The notes beneath the pieces are model-generated. The model worked only from the letters and a program-made list of their open reading frames with translations, had not been told where the DNA came from and searched no databases. 64,000 nt of DNA from Bryum argenteum (lineage: Eukaryota > Streptophyta > Bryopsida > Bryales > Bryaceae). Positions 35,351-47,600 of this stretch are shown piece by piece. The translations under genes and the position numbers were made by a program. The first letter of the stretch is position 1; every line of letters begins with the position of its first letter. The DNA is taken from contig CM073329.1 of the NCBI GenBank assembly GCA_037043015.1, positions 1,256,648-1,320,647 of the forward strand. The letters run 5' to 3'.

Positions 35351-38300
35351 TTACGCTCGCGCTGTGGCCGCAGGCTTGGAGCTGGTGGTCGGAATTGTGG
35401 TATTACCTCGAGCTTGCGGAGCACTGACAGGAGCAAGAGCTTGTTTGAAGCCGCTGCCAGGGCTAGTGGCATTGTGTTGCGACTGCAACTGAAATTGGGC
35501 CATCACGTTGTCGATGGTGGTGTCGAAGGCGTCCCGGAAGGTGGTGAGCCCTTGTGCGGAGTAGACGAGACCTGGAATGAGGGCCAGCACTGTTTCCTGC
35601 ATCTGCTTCACTTTGGCTGGTGGGATTTTGTTTAGCACATCCTCGACCTTCACGCCGTTTTGGATGCTCTTCTTGGGAATGAAAACGGAGTAGGATGCGT
35701 AATCCGCCGGCAGATGCCACTTGTATTGCAGGTACGCGCTCTTGCTCCAGAAGAACACAGGAATGCATCCGGCTATCAGCGAGTCGAAGATCGAGCGGCG
35801 CGTGAAACTGTCGCCGCGCGGTTGCAAACAAAACGTTGAGCTGCACCATTTCAATACATCAGCATCGTACACTCAAAGCGCCACTTTCATATCCAATTTC
35901 TCATGATTTCCACAGGCTTGGACACGAGCATCAGGAAACTGACATGACTCTCTTCTGCCATCTTTGGCAATCTTGATGACAATTCTGTTAGCATCTCTGA
36001 TAACAAAAGGGGGAACTGTGGCATAAGCGAGAATTTCACAATTGGAGTTTAAAACTTAGGGACCAATTCGGTTGAATGGTAGGAATGTGATTGATGAGCG
36101 GCGCTTACTTCATGAAGAGCTTGGTGGCGGCGAGAGTGTCGTCCTCGCATTTCCGCTGCGAGCAATCGAGAACGGCGCAGCTCTGAGCTTGTGTACACTG
36201 CTGCAACAACGCGCCTCGGAAGTCGTTGGGGAACTCTTTCCGCTTGGCCCCCGCAAAGCTAAACAGGAACTCCCTCTGCTTCGACCTCAACTGTGCTTGC
36301 CATTGCACAACCTCACTGTCGTTCCGGGGATGGAACCCCGTGGGGTACGGGATCGCCGTCTCCGAACCGTCATAGGGGCTGCGCTCCAACGCCAGCTTCG
36401 TCACGTTCGCCATCTCCGGCATTTGGAAGAGCTTGGAGCCCCAGCCATGGCTTCCTTTGCGCCGGAAATCCCACGTGATTCTGCCCAGGAACAGGAAGTG
36501 GTCCAGGCCATGGTGACGCTTCCAGTACGGGCTGCGCGACAGCCATGACACCAGCTCACCTCCGAGCTTGTCACGGTCTGCAGCAGTGAACTTCTTGTCC
36601 GTGACGTTGAAAAGGAATCGCGCCACGTCCAGGCCTCCGTAGTATGGAACATAGAAGGCCTTCGCGAGCTCCGGGTTGTGCGTGCGGCAGGGGTGCGAGA
36701 GGATGCGGTTGTGAAAGATGACCTCGCCGTTGAACTGATCCGTGCCGTACCACGGGCCGGAGGAGTTAAGGGCGGGTCCGAGCCCGGCATTCGAAAGTTC
36801 AAGGCATCGATCGCCCCATGCCAGTAACTGCGAGCAATTTTTTAATAGCTCCACGTTGAACTGCTTCGGTAATTTGTACACGTAAATCAAACCTTGAAAG
36901 CATGTTGCATTTGTACTGTTGGCTATGGTGTCGGTTGTGGCGTTCCATAGAGTGGCATTCTGCACTGCAGCAAATGATGTGCTCAGCGGACTCGCTGCCA
37001 CCTGCTTGATCTCCTTGGACAAGCTTGTCAACTTCCCCTTCACCCGATCCAGGCTCGTGTTCCTTGTCAGCCCGTGAAGTGAGATCTCCACGGTCGCGTT
37101 TTGCGTCGAGGTTGGCGAGATGTTCAAGCTCCCGTTGCTTGGCGAAATTCCCAAACTCGTATTATTCAGCGAGTAATCGGCTAAGCTCGTATTCCTCGTC
37201 AACATCTCAGCCAAGCTCGTGTTTCTCAGCGAGAGTTCAGTCAAGCTGGAATTTCTCGACGACAAGTCAGCCAAACTCGTGTTCCTGGTGGCAATTTCCA
37301 AGCTCCTGTTGCTTGGTAACAATTCCACCACGCTTGAATTCCTTGTCGACAATTCAGCAAAGCTCGTACTGGTTGGCGAGGTTGCCGAGCTCGTGTTTTT
37401 CGTCGAGACCTCCAAGCTCGTGTTACTCCGTCTGGCTACATTGAAACTAGGGAGCGGTCCTCGCCGACCACCGAAGCTCACTTCTGAACGAGCTGTCCCT
37501 ATATCGCGGTCCTCCTCCTCGGGCAGCTCGTCCTCCTCATCCTCCGGCTGCTCATCATCTAATAGAAATGCCGATGGTCTATCTCTCGCAACAGGACCAT
37601 CGGAATTACTCGCATTCACCCCAATTTTTGCAAGAGGCTCACGAGCATCACTTACATTCGAACCTCGAGTTCCCGAACCAGGAGCAATGGAAACACTTAC
37701 ATTTGAAGCTACAGGAGCAATGGCCGCACTCACATTCGAAGTTGAAATTCTGGCAGCAGGTGCAATGGAAGCACTCTCATTTTTCGGCCGCGCACCTCCG
37801 CTACTACTCCTCTGCCGATCGCCGTAGCCGACCATCCGGCCACGATATCTGAGGTTATCCCTTTCGAGCGATGATCTTAAATTTGCAGCAAACTCTTTTC
37901 GGAGCTGCAACGAACTGCTCTTCTTCGTCTCCTGCGCAGCTTCTGACCTCGCCATGGCTGGATCCCCTGTCGCTGGAAATACCCGTCCTACTTGGACGCG
38001 CCGTGGTCGGAGATCTCCCGATCCACTGCGCGCATTGGCACGTCCTCGGCGTGGTTGTGCAGTGGTACTCGCGTTTCTGAAATTCCTGAACACCGTAGTG
38101 GCATTAACCCTCCGAAGCTGCCCACTTGCGACGACCTCCGCTGTCGTCGAGTGCCGCATCGATTCAGCCCGGTGCTTTGGTGATTCTGTCCACTTCATTC
38201 TCAAGAGGGAGCTTCGATCGCTGCACTTGATGTCACTCCCTTTGACAGCCTCGGTGACCACTCGGCCACTGGCGTCAGTGCAGTTGGGGGCGGTGGTGTG

Positions 38301-38525
38301 GATGACAAACTTGCGCCATAGCCACGAACCACCACTACTGGCAGCAGGTACAGCATCTGAGCCATCGACTCTCTCTTCGCTAGAGCTGAAGATGAGATGC
38401 GGGGCCTTCATGAGGCACACGACGAGCACGAGCTGCAGCACGAGCACAGCGACGAGGATGACCCGACCGCGGCTGATGATGGCGCTGCCGCCATTCGACC
38501 CCCCTCGCTTCGGTGATCCCCCCAT
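35351..38525 (-). CDS. Xyloglucan galactosyltransferase-like GT47 exostosin (MUR3/KATAMARI1-like)
   Basis: Two exons on the minus strand, 38525-36109 and 35840-35351, join through a GTAAGC donor and a TGCAG acceptor to 968 aa. The start is the ATG at 38525, giving MGGSPKRGG; an upstream TTG in frame is ignored. A single membrane anchor lies at about residues 22-39 (VILVAVLVLQLVLVVCL), so it is a type II Golgi protein. The exostosin domain starts at about residue 545 (LIYVYKLPKQFN) and contains GPWYGTDQFN, DHFLFLGRITWDFRRK, IPYPTGFHP, and across the splice junction FMNSTFCLQPRGDSFTRRS, then SLIAGCIPVFF and WHLPADYASYSVFIP. These are MUR3-type GT47A signatures; such enzymes add galactose to xyloglucan side chains. 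Arabidopsis MUR3 is about 620 aa. The excess here is a long stem with sequon repeats (residues about 365-490). Exact acceptor substrate cannot be told from sequence. Confidence 0.92.
37050..37440 (-). repeat. 30-nt coding repeat: N-glycosylation sequon array in the GT47 stem
   Basis: Within the GT47 gene a roughly 10-residue unit of the form R-N-[TS]-S-L-A-[DE]-x-[LS]-x is repeated about ten times (examples RNTSLADLSS, RNSSLTELSL, RNTSLAEMLT, RNTSLADYSL). Nearly every unit holds an N-x-S/T sequon. The DNA shows the matching 30-nt period. This could make a rigid, heavily glycosylated stalk between membrane anchor and catalytic domain; that role is inferred. Confidence 0.85.
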
Positions 38526-41270
38526 CGCGAGCAGCTTCAAAAAACAGCCTCACTAATCTTCACAGCTGCATTCTCGGTCGATCAGATCCGCATTCTCCCT
38601 TCTGATTTAAACAAATCGAAGGCCTCCTGTGATAGAACATGCATTCTAAGATCTGCTCGGATCGTTTCTAGTAGAACGCCGATCGATCAGCTAGCAAATG
38701 TGAAAGCCGCTACGTTTGAGCCATGAATTGGAGGACCGTGTCCGAAGACTTACTGGAGCAAGGCTGGCTGTTTTCGATGCCTCACTCATTTGAATTCATT
38801 GTAGCACTCCGAATATTCGTCGACTTACTGTAGCATCATATAAGTGAGAAGTTCGAGGCCCTGCATGGAAGTGGCAACGGTGTGGTCGATCAGATTACTG
38901 AACTGTACATTACATTATGGAGGAGGTGTTAAAAGCAAGCAGTTGAAGGCCAATAGCATGAGGAACATGGAATGAGCAATCTGGTGGGAGAATATTCATG
39001 TTGCATGCAATCAGTGCAACTAATAATACTGCACAATCAGTAAAGTAGGAAGTTGATGGTACAGAGGCGTTGACAGGATCTCCGTGTGCTTTGTCACTAG
39101 TCAGTGGACTTGATCAGATCTCGCCGTTGCTCCGCAAAGGTGCAGTCTACCGTCCAAGTGCATATTCTGGGCCCAGCTTCAATTCAGTGAAGCGTTTCTA
39201 TGTTCTTCTCGAGATCGAGGCTGCACTCCCATAATCAACACTTCATGAACTTATTCATCCATCTAGTCAGATTTCACAAGCACTCAGAAATGAAGTAACT
39301 CATCTGAGATGAAAAGGGCTGCTCTCAGATACTCATGTGAATGCAATACCATCAAAAAGTTGAGAATCTGAAAGATTTTTCTGCGTATTTTATAATAGAC
39401 ATCCAAAATGAATATCAAACATCAGCGCTGAGATTTTCATCTAGATTATAAGAATCATCACAGTAATACAATTGTTGTAAGTGAGATATAGTTCTCTAGC
39501 AAAGAGTTTTCCTTCATTTACGTCAAATTTGAATAAAATAAAACTGCATTATTACTGGAGTGGTGTGGGATCTATGATCATGTACTGTACTCCCTTTGTG
39601 CACATGTACCAAACACAAATTCCAGAGTACCCTACAATAATGCAAGCCTTTCCTGAGTCCTTCGCACTGTGCAGTCAATAACTGAAGAAGCTAAAATAGT
39701 CTTTCCACATTTAGAATGTCCCTCATTCTGAAGCATCTTGTATATTCATATTACTGTACACTGTTCATGGATGCTGCATCCTCATATGGACACATACAAT
39801 TATACGGTGACTGTGAAGACTAATCAAACATTTGGAAACACTTCAATTGTGGATGATTTAAAATGTCAAGATAAAGCTTTGGGTATCTTGAAACACTAAA
39901 GAAGAAGGCCTACACAATAGCAATAATTGTGTACATAGCTATGAGAGATTAGAGCATTTAAAATTTTATGAGCATTTAAATGCGTTGCCATCTGTAAATT
40001 TATCTTTTTAAGTATCTCAGCTTCAAATAAAAGGTGATTAGCCTTTAAAGTAGAGCATGCCACTTGCCAGATTGCACTTAATGACAACTAAACTTGTAAT
40101 TATCCAATGTTTAATAAGTTTTGATAGTCATTGTACATGTGCATGGGACCATGCAACAGCGTAGTATCTAGATTTCATATCTATTGTTACACAATGAAGA
40201 TTCATTTCTTAGATGTAGTAGAAGTTGATGCAGTGTTGTAGTTTTGTCAAAAGTCAACAAAGTGGATTAGAGGATGAGATGATGATGTTTAATGCGTTTC
40301 TCGCAACATATAGTCATAAACAAAGCCTCACTTCAAGCCTTACTTCTTACAACATATCTGCCTTGGTACTCCATATAAAACAACGGTTCACTATTAGTGT
40401 CATAAACTCATGAGGGTAGCTTTTAATCATTGCATTGAACAAATGTGGTTGAAAGTTACTTGTCCACATTCGTACAGTAGCACAAAATATTATACAACTA
40501 TCCACATACCAATAGAAACATCATTTTTTTCCAAAGCCCCCCATTCTAGTTGGCCAAAAGAATAAATTATATAATTGAACAACCATACAAGAATAACATT
40601 ACAAGCATTAAAAAGTTTGATAACTATGATGGTGTCAAGTATCAAGTTGGGTACACAATTCTACTCAGAAGAAACTCACTCTAAGAGACCCTTAAGGGAA
40701 GAGAGCGACATTCATTGGGGGAGGTGAATATTCATTTAGTTGATTTTAAGGACATTTCACACTTGTAAACCCTTGTCACCAAAAGTGCCGTTCATTCTAA
40801 GGAAATTTATTTCCCGTAATCAATAAATGTAAACCAATGATTACGGGTTTATCATCTGCGTGCGGATGAGATTCATCGAATTGCAACAAAGGTGAGGGGT
40901 GTGGATTGAAGGCACCATAAGTGAGGGACAAAGGGAGAGAGCTGTCATACTAACTTATGAGTCTTTTGTAGAAAGGGAGAGCGAGAGGTCAAAGGCAGGC
41001 AAGGCAGGCAGCCTGTCCGTTTCAGACCCTCCACTGCAACTGCACTGCACTGATTATTATGTCCACTTGCGCATATAATTGTGCACCCCATCATTCCCCT
41101 CAAGAATGTCAAGTCCCCTTCTTCAACTGTAGTCTTGTGTACTTGAGCCATCTCCATGGCTTCTTCATCATGAGGCAGGGTTATGCGAGGTAGTTGTATT
41201 GCTGTCGAAGATTGAATAAGCTACCCTAGAAAAATGAGCCTCACTTCATTCCGATGACTAAATTTGTTTA
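38526..41270. other. Upstream region of the GT47 gene and intergenic DNA
   Basis: The first few hundred bases are the probable 5' UTR and promoter of the minus-strand GT47 gene. From about 39300 the DNA is AT-rich without recognisable genes. A 70-codon minus-strand frame at 40945-41157 (starting MEMAQVHKTTVEEGDLTFLR) has somewhat higher GC content but no family resemblance. Confidence 0.45.
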
Positions 41271-41275
41271 ATTAA

Positions 41276-42250
41276 CCCCTAAACGCCCTCGGAGCCTATT
41301 TTTAGCAGAAAAGCACATTTTCATAGAAATCGTCATAGATAAAAATCAAGAGAAGCTATTAAGATCTCAACCGTACAAACTTGTAATAGACTTATCCAAG
41401 ATCATGTGGACCAAAATTTGAGTCATGAGGCCTTATAGATCGGGAGATCATAAAATATTAATATCAAAAACAAACTGCAAAATTTCATCATTTTCACTTT
41501 GAGGTGGAAATGCTACCAATATACCTATCGCAATGAAAAAATCACCAACTAGAAAGATGTTCACCTCCATCTTAATAAGTCCTTTACACAACAAAAATTC
41601 ATCAACAAAATTTCTTGGCTCAAATAGAAGCCATGCAATGGTAAAAACTACCGAACATTTTTCAAAGGAAAAATAGTCCAAAACTAGACCCTTTGCATTC
41701 AATTTCATGCCTTATCTTCAAAACATCTTCGATCTTGTTAAGGTTTCTACCACTTAGACTAGACTCTAATTGGAGGCCATCCCAAAAAATTAAGTTGAAA
41801 TCCAACGGTGGATGAGGGAGATATAGCTCCTCAAATATCACCCATTTTCTCACTTCTTCTGTTGACAAAACATCATTGCAAATCCAATAGAAAAATCATT
41901 TGGATCAAAAAACTTCTCACTACAAAGTTGTTAAGAATCACCTTAAGATCATGACCATGAAAATAAAAATCATGAAAAACTATTTTTAATTTCACATAAT
42001 TGGCTTGCAATGGTAATACATGCCCCATGCTTGGAAACCCAAAAACAAGAGCTGTCTTCACTAAAGTGCATTCCATTAATTCATACTTTATTGTATGGGC
42101 TTGAAAATTTTAAAACACAAACTAGACTTGATTTGGAACCTAACCAAAGTGATTTCATCCAAAACGGACCTTGGATGAAGAAGATATGGCTCTTCAAAGT
42201 TTCTGGATGTACATCCAAAATGTCGTTTTTCGACATCGTGGGCGTTTAAT
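41276..42250 (+). mobile_element. R1 family non-autonomous TTAA element
   Basis: The left end TTAA (41272-41275) is followed by CCCCTAAACGCCC. The right end has decayed to ...gtgggcgtttaatgg near 42238-42250. The inner sequence is the inverse of the intact copy at 23181-24152 throughout (for example ggagatatagctcctc at 41817, and ttggcttgcaatggtaatac at 42000). Length is also about 0.97 kb. Minus-strand frames at 41448-41708 and 41662-41868 mirror those of the other copy but encode no recognised domain. Confidence 0.82.
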
Positions 42251-42359
42251 GGAACAAATTTTGTGCTTTTGATGGAACAAATTTTGTGCTTCTGACTTGA
42301 TTTGGAAGCACAAAATTTGTTCCACAAAATTTGATTTGGAAGCACAAATTTTCAAATTT

Positions 42360-43114
42360 TGACGTATTTTGAAGTATTTAAATGTAGGATCTAGTATTTA
42401 CCTTGTATGTTTTAATGTGTATCAAATCAAATATTCATATTCCTTACCAATTGTGAGATCATAGTGTTCAAAGTTGGAGAAAGAGTTTTGTTTTTATTTT
42501 TTTCCCTTGTTGAAGAAAGGGTAACTAGTTTTTTGAGGGCCGAGAAAACCAAATTTGATAGAAAATTTGGTGTGAGGCTCTTTATATTCTTGTTCCTAGG
42601 TGAGTTAGGGACATGCCTATGCAATTGTTACCCTCATGCGACCCATTAAAACCCAAAGAAATGCTTAATTATTCACATGGAGTTATGGTGAAGTTCAATT
42701 ATGAAAGCTAATCTTTGACAATAGAAATGGCATGTGAAGAATAATTGAATTGAAAATTCGAACACTGAGAACATGCCTTATAACCTTATTTACATGTACA
42801 AAAACAAAACCCCGCGTAAAGTATAATCCCAAATTTTGGTGAATTTTTGAAGTTTTTGCAATTTGATTGAATTTGGGAATATATGAGCATATACCGCACT
42901 TTGGGCGGTTTTGGGCGGTTTTCAAATAGTGTTTTCAAACTTTGATTGTGAATATCTCTTAATATATGAGGAATTTTGAAGCAAAAATTTGAAGGCCTTT
43001 TTGGAAAGTTATGGAAAAACTCTACAACCTCCAAAATGTTTCAACTTCATGCAAGCTTAATTTAGAAATGAGAGGTTGACTAAAGCCTAAACGGGCACAT
43101 TGTGCATTTAGGGG
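42360..43114 (+). repeat. Family D TTAA-type element copy (left end lost)
   Basis: Landmarks match 61670-62664 in order: 'gtaggatctagtatttacc' (42384), 'aagaaatgcttaatt' (42656), 'ggcatgtgaag' (42730), 'gaacatgcct-ataacctt-tttaca' (42769) and 'agaggttgactaaagc' (43071). The right end TTTAGGGG is followed by TTAA (43115-43118). The left end merges with the adjacent R1 copy. No coding content is seen. Confidence 0.6.
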
Positions 43115-43235
43115 TTAACTTTGTACAAGATACGGGATCCAATAAAGAACGGTTCAGTCTGAATAAGAGTAGGCCATTTCATCAGAAGATACACACCTAC
43201 AATCAAAGTGTAGGCAAGATACATAAGTAACTTAA

Positions 43236-43713
43236 CCTCTAAGTATCCTTGCAAGCTAAATAGGCTTTTTGTTGTTTTGGGCAGGCTAGATGAAGGTATT
43301 AAGATCAATATTTTTGCCTAGTACTTTCGCTAAGTGTTCCTTATACTACAATGTGTGTGCAACAACTTGCAAAGCCCAGTTCCAACTATTTGAGTTCCAA
43401 AGAGTCCTAACTCAAAACGTTTATCAATTCTACAAGGATAGCCTTCAAACTCAAAAAGATCAAGCTTCAAAGTTTTTAGAAATTTCAGTAAGAAATTTTG
43501 CACAAACTTTGGATGTTACGATCTTGCAAATGATAAACATCCAACCGTCAATTTCTGGACCACCAACTAAAAATAGGCTTATCTGTAAGATCTTACGGTT
43601 GAATGTCTAAAAAGAGTTAGAAAAGTTGGTTCACACTCCGGAAAGTGCATAGAGATAAAAAAATTGCAGTTTTGAGGTTTCAAGCTCCAAAAACACACAA
43701 GGAAATTTAGGGG
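43236..43713 (-). mobile_element. Family C element, internally deleted (478 bp)
   Basis: TTAA (43232-43235) precedes CCTCTAAGTATCC, and the other end is GGAAATTTAGGGG followed by TTAC (43714-43717), a one-base change from TTAA. Inner landmarks (the inverse of cacacac-ttgtagtataaggaac, and agctccaaaaacacacaagg) show family C in minus orientation. It is about half the length of the nested copy at 53864-59534 minus its insert, so it is internally deleted. Confidence 0.65.
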
Positions 43714-43717
43714 TTAC

Positions 43718-44653
43718 GTGAGAAAGTAAGATCAACAAAGAATACAACAGATTGCGAGGGCAATGAACACAGCTCTTGAATTCTTTCGGGGACATGATTT
43801 TCATGAATGATTGAGAAATATATTTTTTGAGTACATGTTGTAGATGAAGCCGAAAGTTCACATCTTTTTGAAATCCAAGAATTCCTTGGCAAAAAGCTAG
43901 AGGACAAACTAGAGTAGCAAATCAATACAGAACAATACAAAACATGTGCGAAATATTTCGTGCTCAACACTATGTACAAACGGATGGTTCAAAGTATTCT
44001 TTTGAGGCTCATCATGGGAATGACTCTCGGGGATCACTCTCAATAAGCTCAACAGTAGAAATACAGTCAAATCGTGCAAGGATGTGCGTTTAAAATCGTA
44101 CAATACATGAAACGTGCAATTACAAGATTTGCAAGGAGAGAGGGTAGAGTAAAGTCGAATCCTTGATACATTGATTCATAAATGCATGGAACTCAATAAG
44201 TCCGGTGTCAGAAAAAAAATGGGAGACAGACGCAACACCCGTGCAACATAGCTACCACGAAGATACCGTGCAGTCAAGACTTACAAAACAACTGTCGTAA
44301 AAGTAAAACACTGTAAATAAAGACCAGGACTAGAAGGCGTGGTTGCTTTGAATTCATTCTCAGAATGCGTGAGAACAATTTGCCTCAACAGTGAAACTAA
44401 TAACCTCCATGGCTACTCACCTAATCTGGTCAATTACGCTACATAGATTGAACAATCTGAGAGCAGAGAGAATATGCACCTTGAACTACAGAAATAGTTC
44501 ACAGTTTGAGAATACAAGAGCTCCCTCCAATGATACACCAGCCCACACGAAGGGCCGTAAATAAATGCATGCTATCTCAAGGTGATGACAAAGAAAAGAA
44601 GGATGGAATTTTGTAGGGAATGGCAAAACTTGGGGTGTTGCACATAACCTGAA
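43718..44653. other. Intergenic DNA and 3' flank of SDP
   Basis: No gene is seen. The last few hundred bases before 44653 are probably the 3' UTR of the minus-strand S1-domain gene. Confidence 0.5.
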
Positions 44654-47600
44654 TCAGTTGTCAGAGAAGGTACACTGACGGATGGCGTCTTTCATGCTTT
44701 CCCGGTCCAATGCCGTTTGCACCAACACCTGACATTTTGCATGTAAAGCACCACATCAGCACGTTCCAGATCAAATTATGCAATCCTTTCTTTGTGTCCG
44801 AAAAGGAGGAAATGCAATTGTCAGCCTGCGCATGCACTCATGATGAAGCGCCTGGCCAGTATCTCCAGCATGTTCATTCCAATTAAATAAATCCATCCCT
44901 CATTACGCCCTAGCAGCATAATGTATGCACCTAACATGTAACAGTGTCCAAATAAGGATCTCAGCATCATTCCTGTTATCACCGACTCTTTCTTAGCAAG
45001 TACTTATCTCACGATAAGTAATGAACTATATAAGTGTTAGTACTAGGCAAACTCTAGACTTTCATGTGCATTTTGAGCTTACAGTCCATAGAAATTTCTT
45101 CTCGGTATTCAACATTTTCAACTCCAAGTATTCAAATTGATGACGGAGAGTCCAGTTCTATCGTATTAGATAGTAAAAGACAATGTTTTCTTTCTATCGC
45201 TGCATTTCGTTATCATCTCATTGATCTTCCTGTTTCGCTGAAGTCCAATCGTAGAGATAGCAGCGACTACTGGATAATTGGGTTCACTTGGACAAATGAA
45301 GAGTGCAAGGTGCGAGGTTCAAAGAAGAATCTCAGAACGAGAAAAGAGGATGTCTGTTCAGCACCCTAACCTCCCTCGCCTGGGATGTACAGACGAGGTC
45401 AACAACGTAGTAAGTTCCTAAACTGATAGAGGTCCTTAAAGAGAGCCAGGCACAGACACTAACCTCTTGAACAAGGTTCCCAGATCTAGCAAGAAGCTTG
45501 AAGCCGTCATCCAGTTGATCAGACAAGTATACTTGGAATGTGGGAGCCAGAGCATTTCCTTGAAGTCGCCGTCCTATTTGCACGCTATCAATGCCATTGT
45601 ATGCCTCCAATCTCTTGGTCATCCCAATCAACTCTGGCATTGTAGTTATCTGCTACCACCGGTAATAAAGTTGAAAGTCAACACAAGTTAACATTGAAAT
45701 TCCGCATGACACAGACTGACTCTCATGTAATACTAACAGATATATTTGAATGTGCAATGACGAAGTATGATCGTTATAAAAATTTCTGTCAGATTGACCT
45801 TCACTAGCATTAAGAGATTAGTACTTGGAAACAAAAAGAGCTGTGATAATAACCTCAACGTCTTCATCATCAATTGCTGTTCCTCGCAACTCCAGAGACT
45901 CCAGTGTCTCCCGCAACGGATCCGGCTGTCATCCCACGCAAACCACAGCTTTAGAAGAGGAAGCCAACTAAAAACAATGTGGAGAAAAAGGGAAATGGAC
46001 TTCGAAAAGTGGCGAGGAGACTGGGAGGATGCTCAAGGGATGAATGTCAGACCTGCATTTGCTTCAGGGAAAGGCTTATCCGCTGCAGGTATCGGTCGAG
46101 TCTGCAAACCTTCACCTCTACCTCCTGCCCAACATTAAGGACTGTCGAAGGATCTGTGACTCGATTCCACGAAAGCTCTGATATGTGAATTAAGGCAGGA
46201 ACTCCTTGTAGCTGTTGGCAATATCACATCACCGCCATCAGTATATCGCTGGATCCTTAGGTCCTTAGGGCAGTCGAAGATTTTGAAGGTGTAAAAATCA
46301 AAGTGCAACTAAATAGAGCATCTTACTAATGTCCCAGGGATCATATCCACATAGTTCAAATAAGTTAAGATTCGCATACTGAGTTCAATCCGAACTCTTT
46401 AAACTTCTTGTGGGTAGAGCATTTATGGAAAAAGAATACATCTGCTGCAATATTTGTATGGAGAATCAACTGCTGGTTCTTCAATACTTTTTCAGGAGGT
46501 TATTTCTTACCGAACGTTCTCTAAACTAAGAGTCAGATGCAACGTACTAACAATCTTACTGTTTCAGGAGTAAAAAATTTAAAATAATTTACATACTAAT
46601 GTTGAAAATTGGAATTGGGATCACTTCAAATCTTAGATGGATGAACACAGCAAGTCAGAGAACATATTTGAACTCATTCCCATCCGAAATAAGAATTCTG
46701 GCACGGTAAAAGGTCAAATGATTCCAGAACGGTAGACTTTTTGAGAAATCGACGAGAAATCTTGTACTCTAGGCGTTCAGTAGGATAGATTCACAGCGAC
46801 GATACTAGACTTTGAGGCAACCTAAAGAGAAAGTACTCACCTCTACAAATGCACCAAAGTTGGTGACTTTCTTGACAGTGCACTGAACAACATCTCCAAC
46901 ATCCAAACTTGTCTGCAAGGACATAGACAAACATCAGTACAATTTCTTCACTAAATATTAAGCTTCTCTTCCAATAATAATTCATAAGACACAATCATTA
47001 TAAGATACAGAGAGTGTAGACTGACCATGAGCTGCGCCCTTTTCTGAGCAAGCTCCTGACCTTCACCTTCTGCCTCCTTTTCTGAGAACCGCAGTTGCTT
47101 TCGTTCTCTCTCTACTGCGGTAACCACCACCTTGGCGGTCTGCATACCCAGTTTAAGTGAATGTGAGAAAAAAACATCCAACTAAGTCGTCGAGCCCCTG
47201 TAATAAATCAAATGCTCACAAGAGATTCCATCGCAATGAAATTTTTAGTGCAATGGTCTAGATGTCGAAAACTACTGAGACATGGATAAGGGTGTCAAGG
47301 AGAAACCTGTCCAACAAGGGCTGCCAAAAGCTCAGCACGATAGTCTGTATAAATTCCCAACACTCGCTTGTATTCTTCATCAGCACCCCCAGTTCTTTCT
47401 GTTCCGTTGATGCCTTCAGAGTCCTCTACTGGTGCATCACTCTCCGATGCAACCGATGATTTCAATTTTCTATTTATTTTGATACCATTCTCTAGTGCCC
47501 ATGACGAAAAGGAAGGCGGCCTTCTACTACTGGATAGCTCATACGCAGCCAAAAAGCCTACGAGTGATCCGAAGTTTGCCTGTGTAAGACAAACATAAAG

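Noticed and set aside
37025..38183. Long plus-strand frames of 94-202 codons antisense to the GT47 gene
   Set aside because: They mirror the repeated Ser/Asn stem and GC-rich N-terminus of a well-supported gene on the other strand, and show no domain of their own.
40945..41157. 70-codon minus-strand frame, slightly GC-richer than its surroundings
   Set aside because: No recognisable motif, no splice context and no repeat-independent support.
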